Below, piece after piece: positions 53,292 to 63,900 of a stretch of 64,000 bases of DNA. The stretch is from an uncultured Prevotellaceae bacterium (lineage in GTDB: Bacteria; Bacteroidota; Bacteroidia; Bacteroidales; Bacteroidaceae). Every line of letters begins with the position of its first letter. Within the stretch, counting starts at the first letter, position 1. The stretch covers positions 34,869-98,868 of the forward strand of contig CACYQZ010000005.1 in the NCBI GenBank assembly GCA_902776665.1. The letters run 5' to 3'. Made by a program: the position numbers and the translations under genes. The notes below the pieces were generated by a model, which did not search any database, was not told the origin of the DNA, and saw only the letters and a list, made by a program, of their open reading frames with translations.

Positions 53292-54371
53292 ATGCTGAAA
53301 AAACTGAAGAAATTCACTCGGAACATGATTGCCGGCGCCAACGTGGCGACCATCGTGCTCATGCTACTCATCGGCTATTCCGACCGCCTCGACCCCATGG
53401 AATTTCCGCGTCTGACCAACATCGGACTGGCGTTCCCGCTGTTCCTGCTCATCAATGTCGGATTCCTCGCGTTTTGGCTGCTGTTCAAAAAACGCTTTGC
53501 ACTCATCCCGATTGCCGGTTTTCTCATCGGCTACAACCCCATTCGAACCTATTGTCCGCTGAACCTGCCGAAAACGGGCTCCGACAGCACGCTGAAAGTG
53601 CTTAGTTACAACGTCTATTTCGCCCACGAACGCGTGAAAGACGGCACGAAAGAGCGCGTGCTCGACTTTCTGCGCCAAGAAAATGCCGACATCGTCTGCC
53701 TGCAAGAAATTTATTTCAAAAAAGATGACTACCCCACGCTCCACGCCATGTATCCCTACGTGAGTTCGGAATACGGCAGCGGCGGCACCGACTACATCAC
53801 GACGCTGAGCCGCTACCCCATTATCAAGCGCGAGGACGTGCCTTTGGAAAAGAAAAAAGGCCGACATTCCACCACCGTCTTCCTCGACATCGACGGCGAC
53901 ACAGTCATCATCGTCAATAACCATCTGGCATCGACCATGCTTACCATCGATGACCGCGAAAATTTCAACAAAATCGTCAAAGGTGACTATTCTGGCGACT
54001 TCGCCACCGAAAAATCCAAGCGAATCGCCGAAAAACTGGTCGATGGCACCATCCGACGCGTGCCACAAGTCAATGCACTCGTCGATTTCCTCCACGAAAA
54101 CAAAGGGAAAAGCATCATCCTCTGCGGCGACTTCAACGACGGACCCATTTCCCACAGCCGACACGCCATCGCACAGCACCTTACCGACTGCTACCGCGAG
54201 GCAGGCAACGGCCCCGGCATCAGTTACAACGACCACCATTTCTACGTCCGCATCGACCACATTTTCTGTTCCAACGACTGGGAACCGCAAAGTTGTAAAG
54301 TCATGTCGAAAATCAAGCATTCAGACCATTATCCCATCGTTTCGAGGCTAAAAAAACGGCCAAAACATTAA
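53292..54371 (+). CDS. Membrane-anchored endonuclease/exonuclease/phosphatase family protein
   Basis: I start at ATG 53292 (MLKKLKKFTRNMIAGANVATIV) because upstream codons are repeat array. The 359-residue protein has two or three N-terminal membrane helices (about 11-75), then an EEP catalytic domain outside the cytoplasm. The motifs are LKVLSYNVYFAHER, ADIVCLQEIYF (catalytic Glu), IIVNNHLAS, IILCGDFNDGP and IKHSDHYPIVSRL (catalytic His). The substrate could be a phosphodiester of lipid or nucleic acid. It is downstream of the rhomboid gene and probably co-transcribed. Confidence 0.9.
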   Translation: MLKKLKKFTRNMIAGANVATIVLMLLIGYSDRLDPMEFPRLTNIGLAFPLFLLINVGFLAFWLLFKKRFALIPIAGFLIGYNPIRTYCPLNLPKTGSDSTLKVLSYNVYFAHERVKDGTKERVLDFLRQENADIVCLQEIYFKKDDYPTLHAMYPYVSSEYGSGGTDYITTLSRYPIIKREDVPLEKKKGRHSTTVFLDIDGDTVIIVNNHLASTMLTIDDRENFNKIVKGDYSGDFATEKSKRIAEKLVDGTIRRVPQVNALVDFLHENKGKSIILCGDFNDGPISHSRHAIAQHLTDCYREAGNGPGISYNDHHFYVRIDHIFCSNDWEPQSCKVMSKIKHSDHYPIVSRLKKRPKH

Positions 54372-54420
54372 AAAATGAATAAATAAAGGCTTGAAATTTC
54401 CGTAAATCGTAAAAAATGCG

Positions 54421-54429
54421 TAACTTTGT
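54421..54429 (+). promoter_or_regulatory. -7 element of secDF
   Basis: TAACTTTGT lies 47 bp before the secDF ATG. The upstream half-site is not well spaced. Confidence 0.5.
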
Positions 54430-54476
54430 GCGCTAAAATTGGAAATAAGTATAAATCAAATAAATAATTAACAAAA

Positions 54477-57467
54477 ATGCAAAACAAAGGAATTGTAATT
54501 GTAACAGCCGTCTTACTGACGCTGGCAAGCATCTTCTACCTGTCTTTCTCGGCAGCCACGAGCTACTACGACAAGCAGGCAGCGAAGATCGATGACCCCA
54601 TCAAACAGCAGGACTACAAAGATTCTGTGAGGTATCTGGGTACTTACACCTATCAGAACTGTCTCGAGACCCAAATCGGACTCGGACTCGACCTGAAAGG
54701 TGGTATGAACGTGATTCTGGAAATTTCTGTTCCAGACGTAATCGACATGTTGGCCGACCACAAGACCGACGCCACCTTCGTGAAAGCGATGAACGAGGCG
54801 AAGGCCGAGGAGGAAAGCAGTCAGGACGACTTCATCTCGCTCTTCATCAAGGCTTGGAAGAACAATGCCGGCGAGCGTCGTCTGGCTGAAATCTTCGCCA
54901 CGCAGCAGTTGCAGGGAAAGGTGTCGCCGCAGAGCACCGACAAGGAAGTCGAAAAAGTGCTGCGCGAAGAAGTGCAGAACGCCATCGACAACTCGTTCAA
55001 CGTGGTTCGCACCCGTATCGACAAGTTCGGTGTCGTTCAGCCCAACATCCAGAAACTCGAAGGTCAGGACGGTCGTATCATGGTGGAAATGCCGGGTATC
55101 CGCGAGCCGGAGCGTATGCGTAAGTTGTTGCAAGGCTCTGCCAACCTCGAATTCTGGGAGACCTACAACGCCGAGGAAATCGTTCCCTTCCTCGTGCAAC
55201 TCGACACACGCGTAGCCAACGAGGGTGTTGCTGCGAAAGCCGACACCACCGCACAGGTTGCTGAAGAGAAAGTGGAAGAAGTGAAGGCCGACAGCGCCAA
55301 GGCTCAGCAGAAGTTCCAAGTGAAGAACGAGGGTGAGAAAATCGCTGCCGCCACCGATACAAAGCAACTTGAAGAAGCCAAGAAACAACATCCGCTGCTC
55401 GCCATCCTGCAGACCACCGGTCAGGGTTCGCTCTCGCTCGTGGGTTATGCCAGTGTGCGCGACACGGCTGAAATCAATAAAATCATCTATTCGGAACTGG
55501 CCAAGCAGATCATTCCCTCCGACTGCAAACTCCTTTGGAGTGCGAAGCCCGAGGACGGCATTCAGGCCAAGAACATTTATGGCCTCTACGCGCTGAAAGT
55601 GACCAGCACTTCGGGTCGTGCACCGCTGGAAGGCGACGTCGTCACCGACGCTTCCGACCAGTTTAACCACTTCACGGGTGCTCCCGAGGTGTCGATGTCG
55701 ATGAACACGGAAGGTTCGCGCCGTTGGGCTGCCTTGACAAAGGCTAACGTCGGCAAGGCCATCGCCATCGTCCTCGACGGTGTGGTTTATTCGGCTCCGC
55801 GTGTGAATGGCGAAATCGACGGCGGTCAGTCGTCTATCTCGGGTAATTTCACCGTTGAAGACACGAAAGACCTTGCCAACACGCTGAAATCGGGTCGTAT
55901 GCCGGCTCCCGCACGCATCGTGCAGGAAGAAGTGGTCGGTCCGACGCTCGGCGCACAGTCGATCAAGCAGGGTGTCGTGTCGTTCATCATCGCTTTCGTG
56001 CTGCTGATGATCTACATGCTCATGATGTACAACATCATTCCGGGCATGATGGCCAACCTCGCCCTGTTGGTGAACATCTTCTTCACGCTCGGTATTCTGA
56101 CTTCGTTCCAGGCCGCACTGACCATGTCGGGTATCGCCGGTATGGTGCTATCGCTCGGTACGGCGGTCGATGCCAACGTGCTGATTTACGAGCGCATCAA
56201 GGAAGAACTCCGTTCGGGTAAGCAGATCAAGCAAGCCGTTGCAGCCGGTTACGACAACGCATTCTCGGCTATTTTCGACTCGAACTTAACCTCGATTATC
56301 ACGGGTGTGATTCTCTATATGTTCGGTACGGGTCCGATTCGCGGTTTCGCCACGACTTGGATCATCGGTATCATCTGCTCGTTCTTCACCGCCGTGTTCC
56401 TCACGCGCATCGTCTATGAACACCAGATGAACAAAGACCGTTGGCTCGGCCTCACGTTCAGCACGCCGTGGTCGAAAAACCTGCTGCAGAACACGAAGTT
56501 CCGCTTCATGTCGGCATGGAAGACCACGCGCTGGATTGTCGTCAGTGCCATCGCCGTGTTCGCTATCAGCCTTGCAACGATGGGTCTGAGCCGCAGCATC
56601 GACTTCACGGGCGGTCGCAACTACGTGATTCAGTTCGAAAACCCCGTTGAGCCGGAGCAGGTTCGTGGCATCCTCGCCGAGACCTTCCCGGGCTGCAACA
56701 CGGGCGCACTCGCACTCGGTACGGACAACAAAACGATTCGTATGTCCACCAACTACAAGATTGAATCGAACAGCGCAACCGTCGATGACGAAGCCGAGGC
56801 CATGCTCTACGAAGGTCTGAAGAAGGCCGGACTGGTCAGCCAAGCCGACGTAGCATCGTTCAAGAACCCCGACATCCGCGAAGGTGGCTCGATCATCAGT
56901 TCGACGAAAGTCGGTCCGTCGATTGCCAAGAACATCACCCACGGAGCCTTCATCAGCGTCTTCATCGCCCTGATTGCCATCTTCCTCTACATCTTGCTGC
57001 GCTTCCGCAACGTGGCATTCTCGGTAGGTTCGACGGCAGCCCTCGTGTTCGACGCTCTGACGGTCATCGGCTTGTTCTCGCTGCTGCAATACGTCATGCC
57101 GTTCTCGCTGGAGGTTGACCAGACCTTCATCGGTGCTGTGCTGACGGTGATCGGCTACTCCATCAACGACAAGGTGGTGGTGTTCGACCGTATCCGCGAG
57201 AACCTGAAACTCCATCCGAAAAAAGACATCCAGCAAGTCTTCAACGACTCCATCAACCAGACGCTGGCTCGTACCATCAACACGTCGCTCTCGACGCTGA
57301 TTGTGTTGCTCTGCATCCTGTTCATCGGCGGCAGCAGCATCAAGGGCTTCGCCTTCGCCATGACGCTCGGTGTCATCTTCGGAACGCTCTCGTCCATCTT
57401 CATCGCATCGCCCATCGCCTACCGCGTCATGGGTCGCAAAATCAAGGAAGAGGCCGAGAAGGCATAA
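54477..57467 (+). CDS. secDF: Fused protein-export membrane protein SecDF
   Basis: SecDF uses the proton gradient to pull proteins through SecYEG. The 996-residue fusion has twelve expected membrane helices. The SecD half carries GLGLDLKGGMNVILEI (D1), the large periplasmic P1 head (about 90-500) and helices with GIAGMVLSLGTAVDANVLIYERIKEEL. The SecF half starts near 680 with SIDFTGGRNYVIQFENP and has VIGYSINDKVVVFDRIRENL. A Lys/Glu/Ala-rich insertion at about 255-310 in P1 (AKADTTAQVAEEKVEEVKADSAK) is a common Bacteroidetes feature. The gene ends before a strong terminator. Confidence 0.96.
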   Translation: MQNKGIVIVTAVLLTLASIFYLSFSAATSYYDKQAAKIDDPIKQQDYKDSVRYLGTYTYQNCLETQIGLGLDLKGGMNVILEISVPDVIDMLADHKTDATFVKAMNEAKAEEESSQDDFISLFIKAWKNNAGERRLAEIFATQQLQGKVSPQSTDKEVEKVLREEVQNAIDNSFNVVRTRIDKFGVVQPNIQKLEGQDGRIMVEMPGIREPERMRKLLQGSANLEFWETYNAEEIVPFLVQLDTRVANEGVAAKADTTAQVAEEKVEEVKADSAKAQQKFQVKNEGEKIAAATDTKQLEEAKKQHPLLAILQTTGQGSLSLVGYASVRDTAEINKIIYSELAKQIIPSDCKLLWSAKPEDGIQAKNIYGLYALKVTSTSGRAPLEGDVVTDASDQFNHFTGAPEVSMSMNTEGSRRWAALTKANVGKAIAIVLDGVVYSAPRVNGEIDGGQSSISGNFTVEDTKDLANTLKSGRMPAPARIVQEEVVGPTLGAQSIKQGVVSFIIAFVLLMIYMLMMYNIIPGMMANLALLVNIFFTLGILTSFQAALTMSGIAGMVLSLGTAVDANVLIYERIKEELRSGKQIKQAVAAGYDNAFSAIFDSNLTSIITGVILYMFGTGPIRGFATTWIIGIICSFFTAVFLTRIVYEHQMNKDRWLGLTFSTPWSKNLLQNTKFRFMSAWKTTRWIVVSAIAVFAISLATMGLSRSIDFTGGRNYVIQFENPVEPEQVRGILAETFPGCNTGALALGTDNKTIRMSTNYKIESNSATVDDEAEAMLYEGLKKAGLVSQADVASFKNPDIREGGSIISSTKVGPSIAKNITHGAFISVFIALIAIFLYILLRFRNVAFSVGSTAALVFDALTVIGLFSLLQYVMPFSLEVDQTFIGAVLTVIGYSINDKVVVFDRIRENLKLHPKKDIQQVFNDSINQTLARTINTSLSTLIVLLCILFIGGSSIKGFAFAMTLGVIFGTLSSIFIASPIAYRVMGRKIKEEAEKA

Positions 57468-57479
57468 AAATTGAATCCT

Positions 57480-57497
57480 CACGCGCACACGCGCGCG
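57480..57497. repeat. Alternating CA/CG run after secDF
   Basis: Eighteen bases alternate strictly pyrimidine-purine (CACGCGCACACGCGCGCG) between the secDF stop and its terminator. Such runs can adopt Z-DNA. Confidence 0.5.
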
Positions 57498-57520
57498 ATA
57501 AAAATAAGGTTAAACAGAAA

Positions 57521-57555
57521 AAAGTGGAAAGTTTTCGTGCTTTCCACTTTTTTTA
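57521..57555 (+). terminator. Intrinsic terminator of secDF
   Basis: AAAGTGGAAAG and CTTTCCACTTT form an 11-bp stem with an 8-nt loop followed by a T-run. Confidence 0.9.
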
Positions 57556-57570
57556 TTGAAAAAAATGTCG

Positions 57571-57579
57571 TAACTTTGT
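57571..57579 (+). promoter_or_regulatory. -7 element of the Tricorn-like protease gene
   Basis: TAACTTTGT lies 37 bp upstream of the ATG, directly after the secDF terminator. Confidence 0.5.
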
Positions 57580-57616
57580 CAAACAAAACGAATAATTCAC
57601 TAACCTATACAAAAAA

Positions 57617-60600
57617 ATGATTAGAAAAATGTTTTTTTCGGCGGTTCTTGCACTGACAGGCATCACCGCCATGGCACAGGAAACGCCGCTCTGGATGCGT
57701 TATCCCGCCATTTCGCCCGACGGCGAAACCATCGTGTTTTCTTACAAAGGCGACCTCTACACCGTTCCAACGACGGGCGGACAGGCTCGCCAACTGACGA
57801 CCAATGCCGCCTACGAAGCGTGGCCCGTGTGGAGTCCCGACGGACGAAAAATTGCTTTCGCATCCGACCGTGAAGGCAACTTCGACGTCTATCTCATCAA
57901 CCGCGAGGGCGGTGTGCCGAAACGCCTGACAACCAGCAGCGTGAAAGAAACGCCGATTGCCTTCCGCGACAACGGTCGCGTACTTTTCCGCGCTGCTGTG
58001 ATGCCGACGGCGAAGAGCAGTCTGCTGGCCGAAAGCGTCTTTCCGCAGGTCTATGAAGTGAGCACCGAGGGTGGTCGTTCGAAACTGTTTTCAATCATCA
58101 CAATGGAAGACATCAGCATCAATGCCGACGGCGACATCCTCTACCACGACGTGAAAGGCTACGAAGACGCGCTTCGCAAGCACCATCAGAGTGCCGTGAC
58201 ACGCGACATTTGGCTGCTCAGCAAGGGAAAATACACGAAACTCACCGATTTCCGGGGCGAAGACCGCACACCGGTGTGGACAGCCGACGGAAAATCGTAC
58301 TACTACCTGAGCGAAAAAGACGGCACGTTCAACGTCTGGAAAAGCAATGGCACACAACTCACTCACCACAAGGGCAACCCCGTGCGCTTCCTCACAGCAG
58401 CGAAAAACGGTACGCTCTGCTACGGCTACGACGGTGAAATCTACACGTTCCGCGAGGGTGGTTCGCCCCAAAAAGTCAGCGTGAGCATCGTTGCCGACCG
58501 CACCGACCGCGACCTCATTCGCCAGACGCTCACCAGCGGTGCAAGCGGAATCAGCCTCGCGCCCTCTGGCAAGGAAATCGCCTTCATCGCCCACGGCGAC
58601 GTCTATGTGACATCCATCGACTACAAAACCACGAAGCGCATCACCAACACGCCCGAGCAGGAGCGCAACGTCAGTTTCTCGCCCGACGGTCGATGCCTCG
58701 TCTATGCCGCCGAGCGCAACGGTGTTTGGCAAATCTACCAGACCAAAATCAAAAACAAGGACGAAAAACGCTTCACTTATGCGACTGAATTCGCCGAAGA
58801 GCGTCTCACGCAAGGAAATATGACCTCGATGCAGCCGAAATACAGCCCCGACGGCAAGTCGATTGCCTTCTTCGAGGACCGCGGTGCCCTGCGCGTGATG
58901 AACGTAGCCACGAAGCAGGTTCACACGGCGATGGACGGCAAGTTCAACTATTCCTACAGCGACGGCGACCTCTGGTTCGAGTGGAGTCCCGACAGCCGTT
59001 GGCTGATGACGGGCTACATCGGCAAAGGCGGTTGGCACAGCACTGACATCGCCATCGTCGAAGCGTCGGGCAGCGGAAAAATCCACAACCTGACGAACAG
59101 CGCCTACAGCGATGAACGCGGAAAATGGGCACTCGGCGGCAAGGCGATGCTCTACCAGAGCGACCGCGCCGGCTATCGCTCGCACGGCAGTTGGGGTTCG
59201 GAAAACGATGCCTATCTGATGTTCTTCGACCTCGATGCCTACGAACGTTTCCGTATGACGAAGGAGGAAAAGGCGATTCTCGACGAGAAAATCAAGGAAG
59301 CCAAGAAAAACGAGGCTCCGAAAGATGATAAAAATACAGCTAAGAAAGGCAAAAAGCCGGCTGCCAAGACCGAGAAACCTGCAGAAAAGGTCCTCACACT
59401 CGACCTCGACAACTGCCGCGACCGCATCGTGCGCCTCACCACCGCGTCGAGCCGCATGGGCGACGCCATCCTCTCGCCGAAGGGCGACACGCTCTATTAT
59501 CAGGCGTCGTTCGAAGGCGGTTACGACCTTTGGAAGCGCGATTTCCTTGAGAACAAGACCGAACTCGTGTTGAAAGACGTGGGCGGAGCGCGAATGGAGG
59601 TCGATAAGGCGTTCAAGAACATATTCCTCAGTTCAAACACCATCAAGAAGGTCGATTTGGGCAAGAACAAGTCGGAAGTCATCGCCTTCGAAGCCCCCTT
59701 CAACTTCCAACCCTACGAGGAGCGCCGCTACCTCTTCGACCACGTCTGGCGACAGGTGAAAGACAAATTCTATGAGCCGAACCTGCACGGAGTCGATTGG
59801 GAAGGCTATCGCGCCATCTACGAGAAATTCCTGCCCCACATCAACAACAACTACGACTTCAGCGACCTGCTCAGCGAATTGCTTGGCGAACTCAACGCCT
59901 CGCACACGGGCGCACGCTATCGTCCTGCCGCATCGGGTCTGGCTACGGCTCAACTCGGTCTCTTCCTCGACCAAGACTACGAGGGTGACGGCCTGCGCGT
60001 CGAGGAAGTCATCAAGCGCGGTCCTTTCGCCGTGAAGAAAACGGGTGTCACCGCTGGATGCATCATCGAGAAAATCGATGGCAACGACATCAAGGCTGGT
60101 GAGGACTACAACTGGATGCTCGACGGAAAGGCTGGAAAGCCCGTGCGCGTGACGGTCTATAACCCTGCCACGAAACAGCGCAACGAAGTGACCATCAAGC
60201 CCGTCAGCGTCGGCCAACTCGGCGACCTGCTCTACAAACGCTGGGTGGAACACAACCGCCACCTCGTCGATAGCCTGTCGAACGGTCGTCTGGCCTACGT
60301 CCACATCAAATCGATGAACAGCGAGTGTTTCCGCGAACTCTACAGCGACCTGCTCAACGACGAAAACCGCAACCGCGAGGGTGTCATCGTCGATGAACGC
60401 TACAACGGCGGCGGCTGGCTCCACGACGACCTCTGCACGCTGCTCAGCGGCAAGCTCTACCACAACTTCCTGCCGCGTGGCGAGTATGTCGGTCGCGACC
60501 CGTTGGCCAAGTGGGTCGGCACCTCGTGCGTGCTGATGAACGAAGACTGCTACAGCAACGGCGAAGGCTTCCCGTGGGTCTATCGCGAACTCGGCATCGG

Positions 60601-60835
60601 CAAACTCGTCGGAACGCCCGTCGCAGGCACTGCCACGAGCGTCTGGTGGGAAACGCTGATGGACCGCACCCTCGTCTTCGGCATTCCGCAAGTCGGCAAG
60701 AAAGACCTGCGCGGCCAGTGGACCGAAAACGCCGAACTCTGGCCCGACATCGAGGTCTATAACTCGCCCGAAGACTACATCAACGGACGCGACCCGCAAC
60801 TCGAGGCCGCCATCCGCCACCTGTTGGGGCAGTAA
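57617..60835 (+). CDS. Tricorn-like S41 protease, secreted
   Basis: The 1072-residue protein has a signal peptide (MFFSAVLALTGITAMA). Two beta-propellers follow (about 25-330 and 330-660) with TolB/PD40 repeats such as PAISPDGETIVFSYKGDLYTV and WSPDGRKIAFASDREGNFDVYL. A Lys/Ala-rich linker (about 555-595) lies in the second. A C1 helical region with ELNASHTGARY (catalytic histidine), a PDZ domain (about 770-870) and the S41 core close the protein. The nucleophile is in NEDCYSNGEGFPWVYRELG. Archaeal Tricorn degrades peptides in the cytosol, but this bacterial form is exported and probably acts in the periplasm. Confidence 0.93.
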   Translation: MIRKMFFSAVLALTGITAMAQETPLWMRYPAISPDGETIVFSYKGDLYTVPTTGGQARQLTTNAAYEAWPVWSPDGRKIAFASDREGNFDVYLINREGGVPKRLTTSSVKETPIAFRDNGRVLFRAAVMPTAKSSLLAESVFPQVYEVSTEGGRSKLFSIITMEDISINADGDILYHDVKGYEDALRKHHQSAVTRDIWLLSKGKYTKLTDFRGEDRTPVWTADGKSYYYLSEKDGTFNVWKSNGTQLTHHKGNPVRFLTAAKNGTLCYGYDGEIYTFREGGSPQKVSVSIVADRTDRDLIRQTLTSGASGISLAPSGKEIAFIAHGDVYVTSIDYKTTKRITNTPEQERNVSFSPDGRCLVYAAERNGVWQIYQTKIKNKDEKRFTYATEFAEERLTQGNMTSMQPKYSPDGKSIAFFEDRGALRVMNVATKQVHTAMDGKFNYSYSDGDLWFEWSPDSRWLMTGYIGKGGWHSTDIAIVEASGSGKIHNLTNSAYSDERGKWALGGKAMLYQSDRAGYRSHGSWGSENDAYLMFFDLDAYERFRMTKEEKAILDEKIKEAKKNEAPKDDKNTAKKGKKPAAKTEKPAEKVLTLDLDNCRDRIVRLTTASSRMGDAILSPKGDTLYYQASFEGGYDLWKRDFLENKTELVLKDVGGARMEVDKAFKNIFLSSNTIKKVDLGKNKSEVIAFEAPFNFQPYEERRYLFDHVWRQVKDKFYEPNLHGVDWEGYRAIYEKFLPHINNNYDFSDLLSELLGELNASHTGARYRPAASGLATAQLGLFLDQDYEGDGLRVEEVIKRGPFAVKKTGVTAGCIIEKIDGNDIKAGEDYNWMLDGKAGKPVRVTVYNPATKQRNEVTIKPVSVGQLGDLLYKRWVEHNRHLVDSLSNGRLAYVHIKSMNSECFRELYSDLLNDENRNREGVIVDERYNGGGWLHDDLCTLLSGKLYHNFLPRGEYVGRDPLAKWVGTSCVLMNEDCYSNGEGFPWVYRELGIGKLVGTPVAGTATSVWWETLMDRTLVFGIPQVGKKDLRGQWTENAELWPDIEVYNSPEDYINGRDPQLEAAIRHLLGQ

Positions 60836-60854
60836 CACCGTTTCATCAACAAAA

Positions 60855-60884
60855 AAAATCGAGGCCCGAAAGCCTCGATTTTTC
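60855..60884. terminator. Bidirectional terminator between Tricorn-like and fimbrillin-like genes
   Basis: AAAATCGAGGC-CCGAAA-GCCTCGATTTTT, with A/T runs on both sides, lies between convergent genes. Confidence 0.9.
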
Positions 60885-60906
60885 TTTGATTCGCCCAGCG
60901 AAATCC

Positions 60907-63900
60907 TTAGTCGTTATCCACCATCGGGCGAACCGAATGCGGCATGTTCTGAGTGTTATTATTCAGGGGAGTGGTTCTCGTACTCGTGTAACTCAAGTGA
61001 ACAGAGCAAGCACCATGAACGCCTGTGTTTTGATTCAGACTATTTCCTTCGCCATAATAGTTGTCATGCACAGCACTCGGCGTGGCCGACCATACCCAAC
61101 TGCGCTTATTCCAACTTTCCAGTCCACTATCTTTCAATCTTCCTGTTGCCGGGAAATAGATAGTTTTTCCACTCGTTCCCGCCGCATAGAAAGCAAAGCC
61201 TTTTCCCGTCGTATTGGGTTCACCAGGATTGTCAAACGATCCTTCTGCATTGGCACTATAACCTTCCAATGCAAAATTCGTAAATACACCCGACGGCGGC
61301 ATCTTGAATCCTGGAGGACAGGGGTCGTAAAGCGTCTTATGTTCATGCTCGTCTTCATCGTCAACCGAGCCAATGATGAAATTGTCCGATCCATCGGGGT
61401 CGTGACCATAACCCGTCGCCGAGCCAGCCGTCTGGAGCGTGTTCTTAGCAGCCGACCATGCATTGATATACATCCTATTGGACCAACAGCCATTTGGATG
61501 TTCTTCGTTGCCTGAACCTGAGTTGTTGAGTCTCTTGAGCGGATACTGAATAGATTCGCCGTATGTCCAGTTTTCAGAGATCTTTTTAGCCTTGGGTTCA
61601 TAGGCATAGCCACTTGCTGTAAAGAATCTGCAACCGAAATCATAGTATGGACTGGGTGAAAAATCTGCTCCTGCTTCATTCTGACCTGCGATACCTGTTC
61701 CCGGAAGGGCGTCTTTGCGACCCCATTGGTATTTGGTGTCCCAGTCGTAGTTTTGGCTCTTGTATTGACTGCCTTCATTTTGGGTAATGACCACTTCGGC
61801 AAGTTGTCCGCTCTCATCCTGCTCGATGAGCAATTTGATTTTGCGTACTGGGAAATCATAGGTTCCTCGGTTGTTCTTCGACACATAGCCGAGGTTATAA
61901 TTAGCCAAAGTGAACTTATTTCCAGCCTTATTTGTCACTTCTGTTTGACCTTCATCAGAAATCCAATTGTCGTAGGTAATGTAGATTTGCCAACTCCATG
62001 TAATTTTTCCGGCACCGTTCTTGACGGCAATCACCGCATTTCCTTGCTGGATGGTGTTTTCATCGACGGTGAAAGTCACAAACTTGGAAACCAACCCGTC
62101 GGCACCCTCGGTGGTGATGGAAACATCCTTGATGACGGTCAGTTCGTCTTCACGCTCGGTATCTGAGAAATCGTGCCACAAGACAAATGCACTTGTCGCA
62201 TCGACTTGATAGTTTGAGGCTGTCACAAGATCGTTTTTGTAATCGACAAAGGTTTGCTTGCCAAAATAGAAATTACCTTTAGTTTCTTTGTCAAATACAA
62301 TCTTATTTTTATATGTACCTTCAGTAGCCTTTTTGTTTTTACTGACCTTAAACCATCCACTGCCATCGGCGCAGGAGTAATCTTCTGGTACATATTTCGC
62401 ACTGTTCTTAATCGTGTTGCCCATGACAAGCGGGAACTTGTAGGTGCCACCATAACGCACGATGTAGGTGTTGGCGGTATTGCGAACGTTGCCAGGCCAA
62501 GGTGTGTCGTTATCGACCTTGTACAACGAGAGGTCGAGGTTCTCTTTCAACTCGCGGTTCGGGTCGCGCAATTCATTCTGCTGACGCTGGGTCTGGGTGG
62601 GGCTTTGCCTATAGACAGCCACCTGTTTGGTTTCTCCCGTGACACTGCCAGTGCCGGTGCCCTGAACCGAGTTCAAGACTCTCGGCATATCAGCCTGCCA
62701 TTGGGCATCCGACGGGAAGTCTCCTCCGGGCTTGGAAACCTTGTAACCAATCACTTTCCAACCTTTTTCCGTATTGATGCCGCCATCAGTATAATAACTC
62801 TTGACCGTGAACAAATCGGAATTGGCCGAGATAGGATCACCATTCCAAGTAAATTCGGGATTTTGCGTCACGTCAAAGGTATAACTACTCGGATAATCAC
62901 TCGAAGAAATGACGTAGGTGTAGGTGTGTCCTGGAAGCCATGTGGGAGTCATGGTCTTCAACTGCGCATTGAGGTACTTAGGCGATTCTCCCTCTTTCAC
63001 CAGCGTGACAATCGCATAGGCATCGTCGGGAAGCGTTTGCGGAAGAACGAGGAACGTGGTTCCCACGGTTTTATTGGCTTCGCCGTCGTTGGTAATCATC
63101 TTGTTGGCTCCGCCTGTCGTCGAGAACTCGGTGGCTACCGAGGTCGTGAACGGTGTGTTGGGCGTTCCCCAGCCCGTGCTGAAGTTGTACGTGTTCTTGC
63201 TGTTGATGTTCATCAGCTCCAATTTCGTAATCTGATAACCGCTGGCAAATTTGTTGCCGAGTTTGAATTTGATGGCAGAAAGAACATGCTGGAACTTGAA
63301 CAGGATGTGGCGGTCGTTGACCTTCGTCGAAGGACCGACCATCAGGTCGATCTGGTTCTTTGAATCGGTTTGGGTCGTAAACGTGAAACCTGTTTGAGAT
63401 GTACCGGAAACACCCTCGTTATTGGCCGGAGCAACGCCATAGAAAGTGTTGCTGCCCCACGTCACGCTGCCACTGACCGACCATTCGTTGTCGTGTTTCC
63501 ACGTGGCCAGAGCGCCACTTTCAGGGGCATCGGTTCCAAAGATGTTGAAATTGTTATAAAAACTTTGTTTGTCGAAATTTTCGATGCCATCGCCCGTATT
63601 GTTGTCATGGCCGTCCATCAGCGTGCCGCGAGTGGTTTCCTCGGCATACGTCTCATCGACCACCACAGAGTGACCCTTGCCGTCGATGCCGTCGAGTTCG
63701 TCGCACCACATATAGATGGGTTCACCCTCAAGCGAGCCTTCCGTCGTAATGACTTTTTCCACGCCTGCGGCCTGCTTCTCATTGATGCGTGCCAAACGGC
63801 GGGCCGACCGCGTCTTTTCGTCGTCGTTCCAACCTTGGTGAACGCTGACGCCGATGCTCAAAGTCTCGTTGTTATTGGCATTGTTGTTTACCTCCACGTT

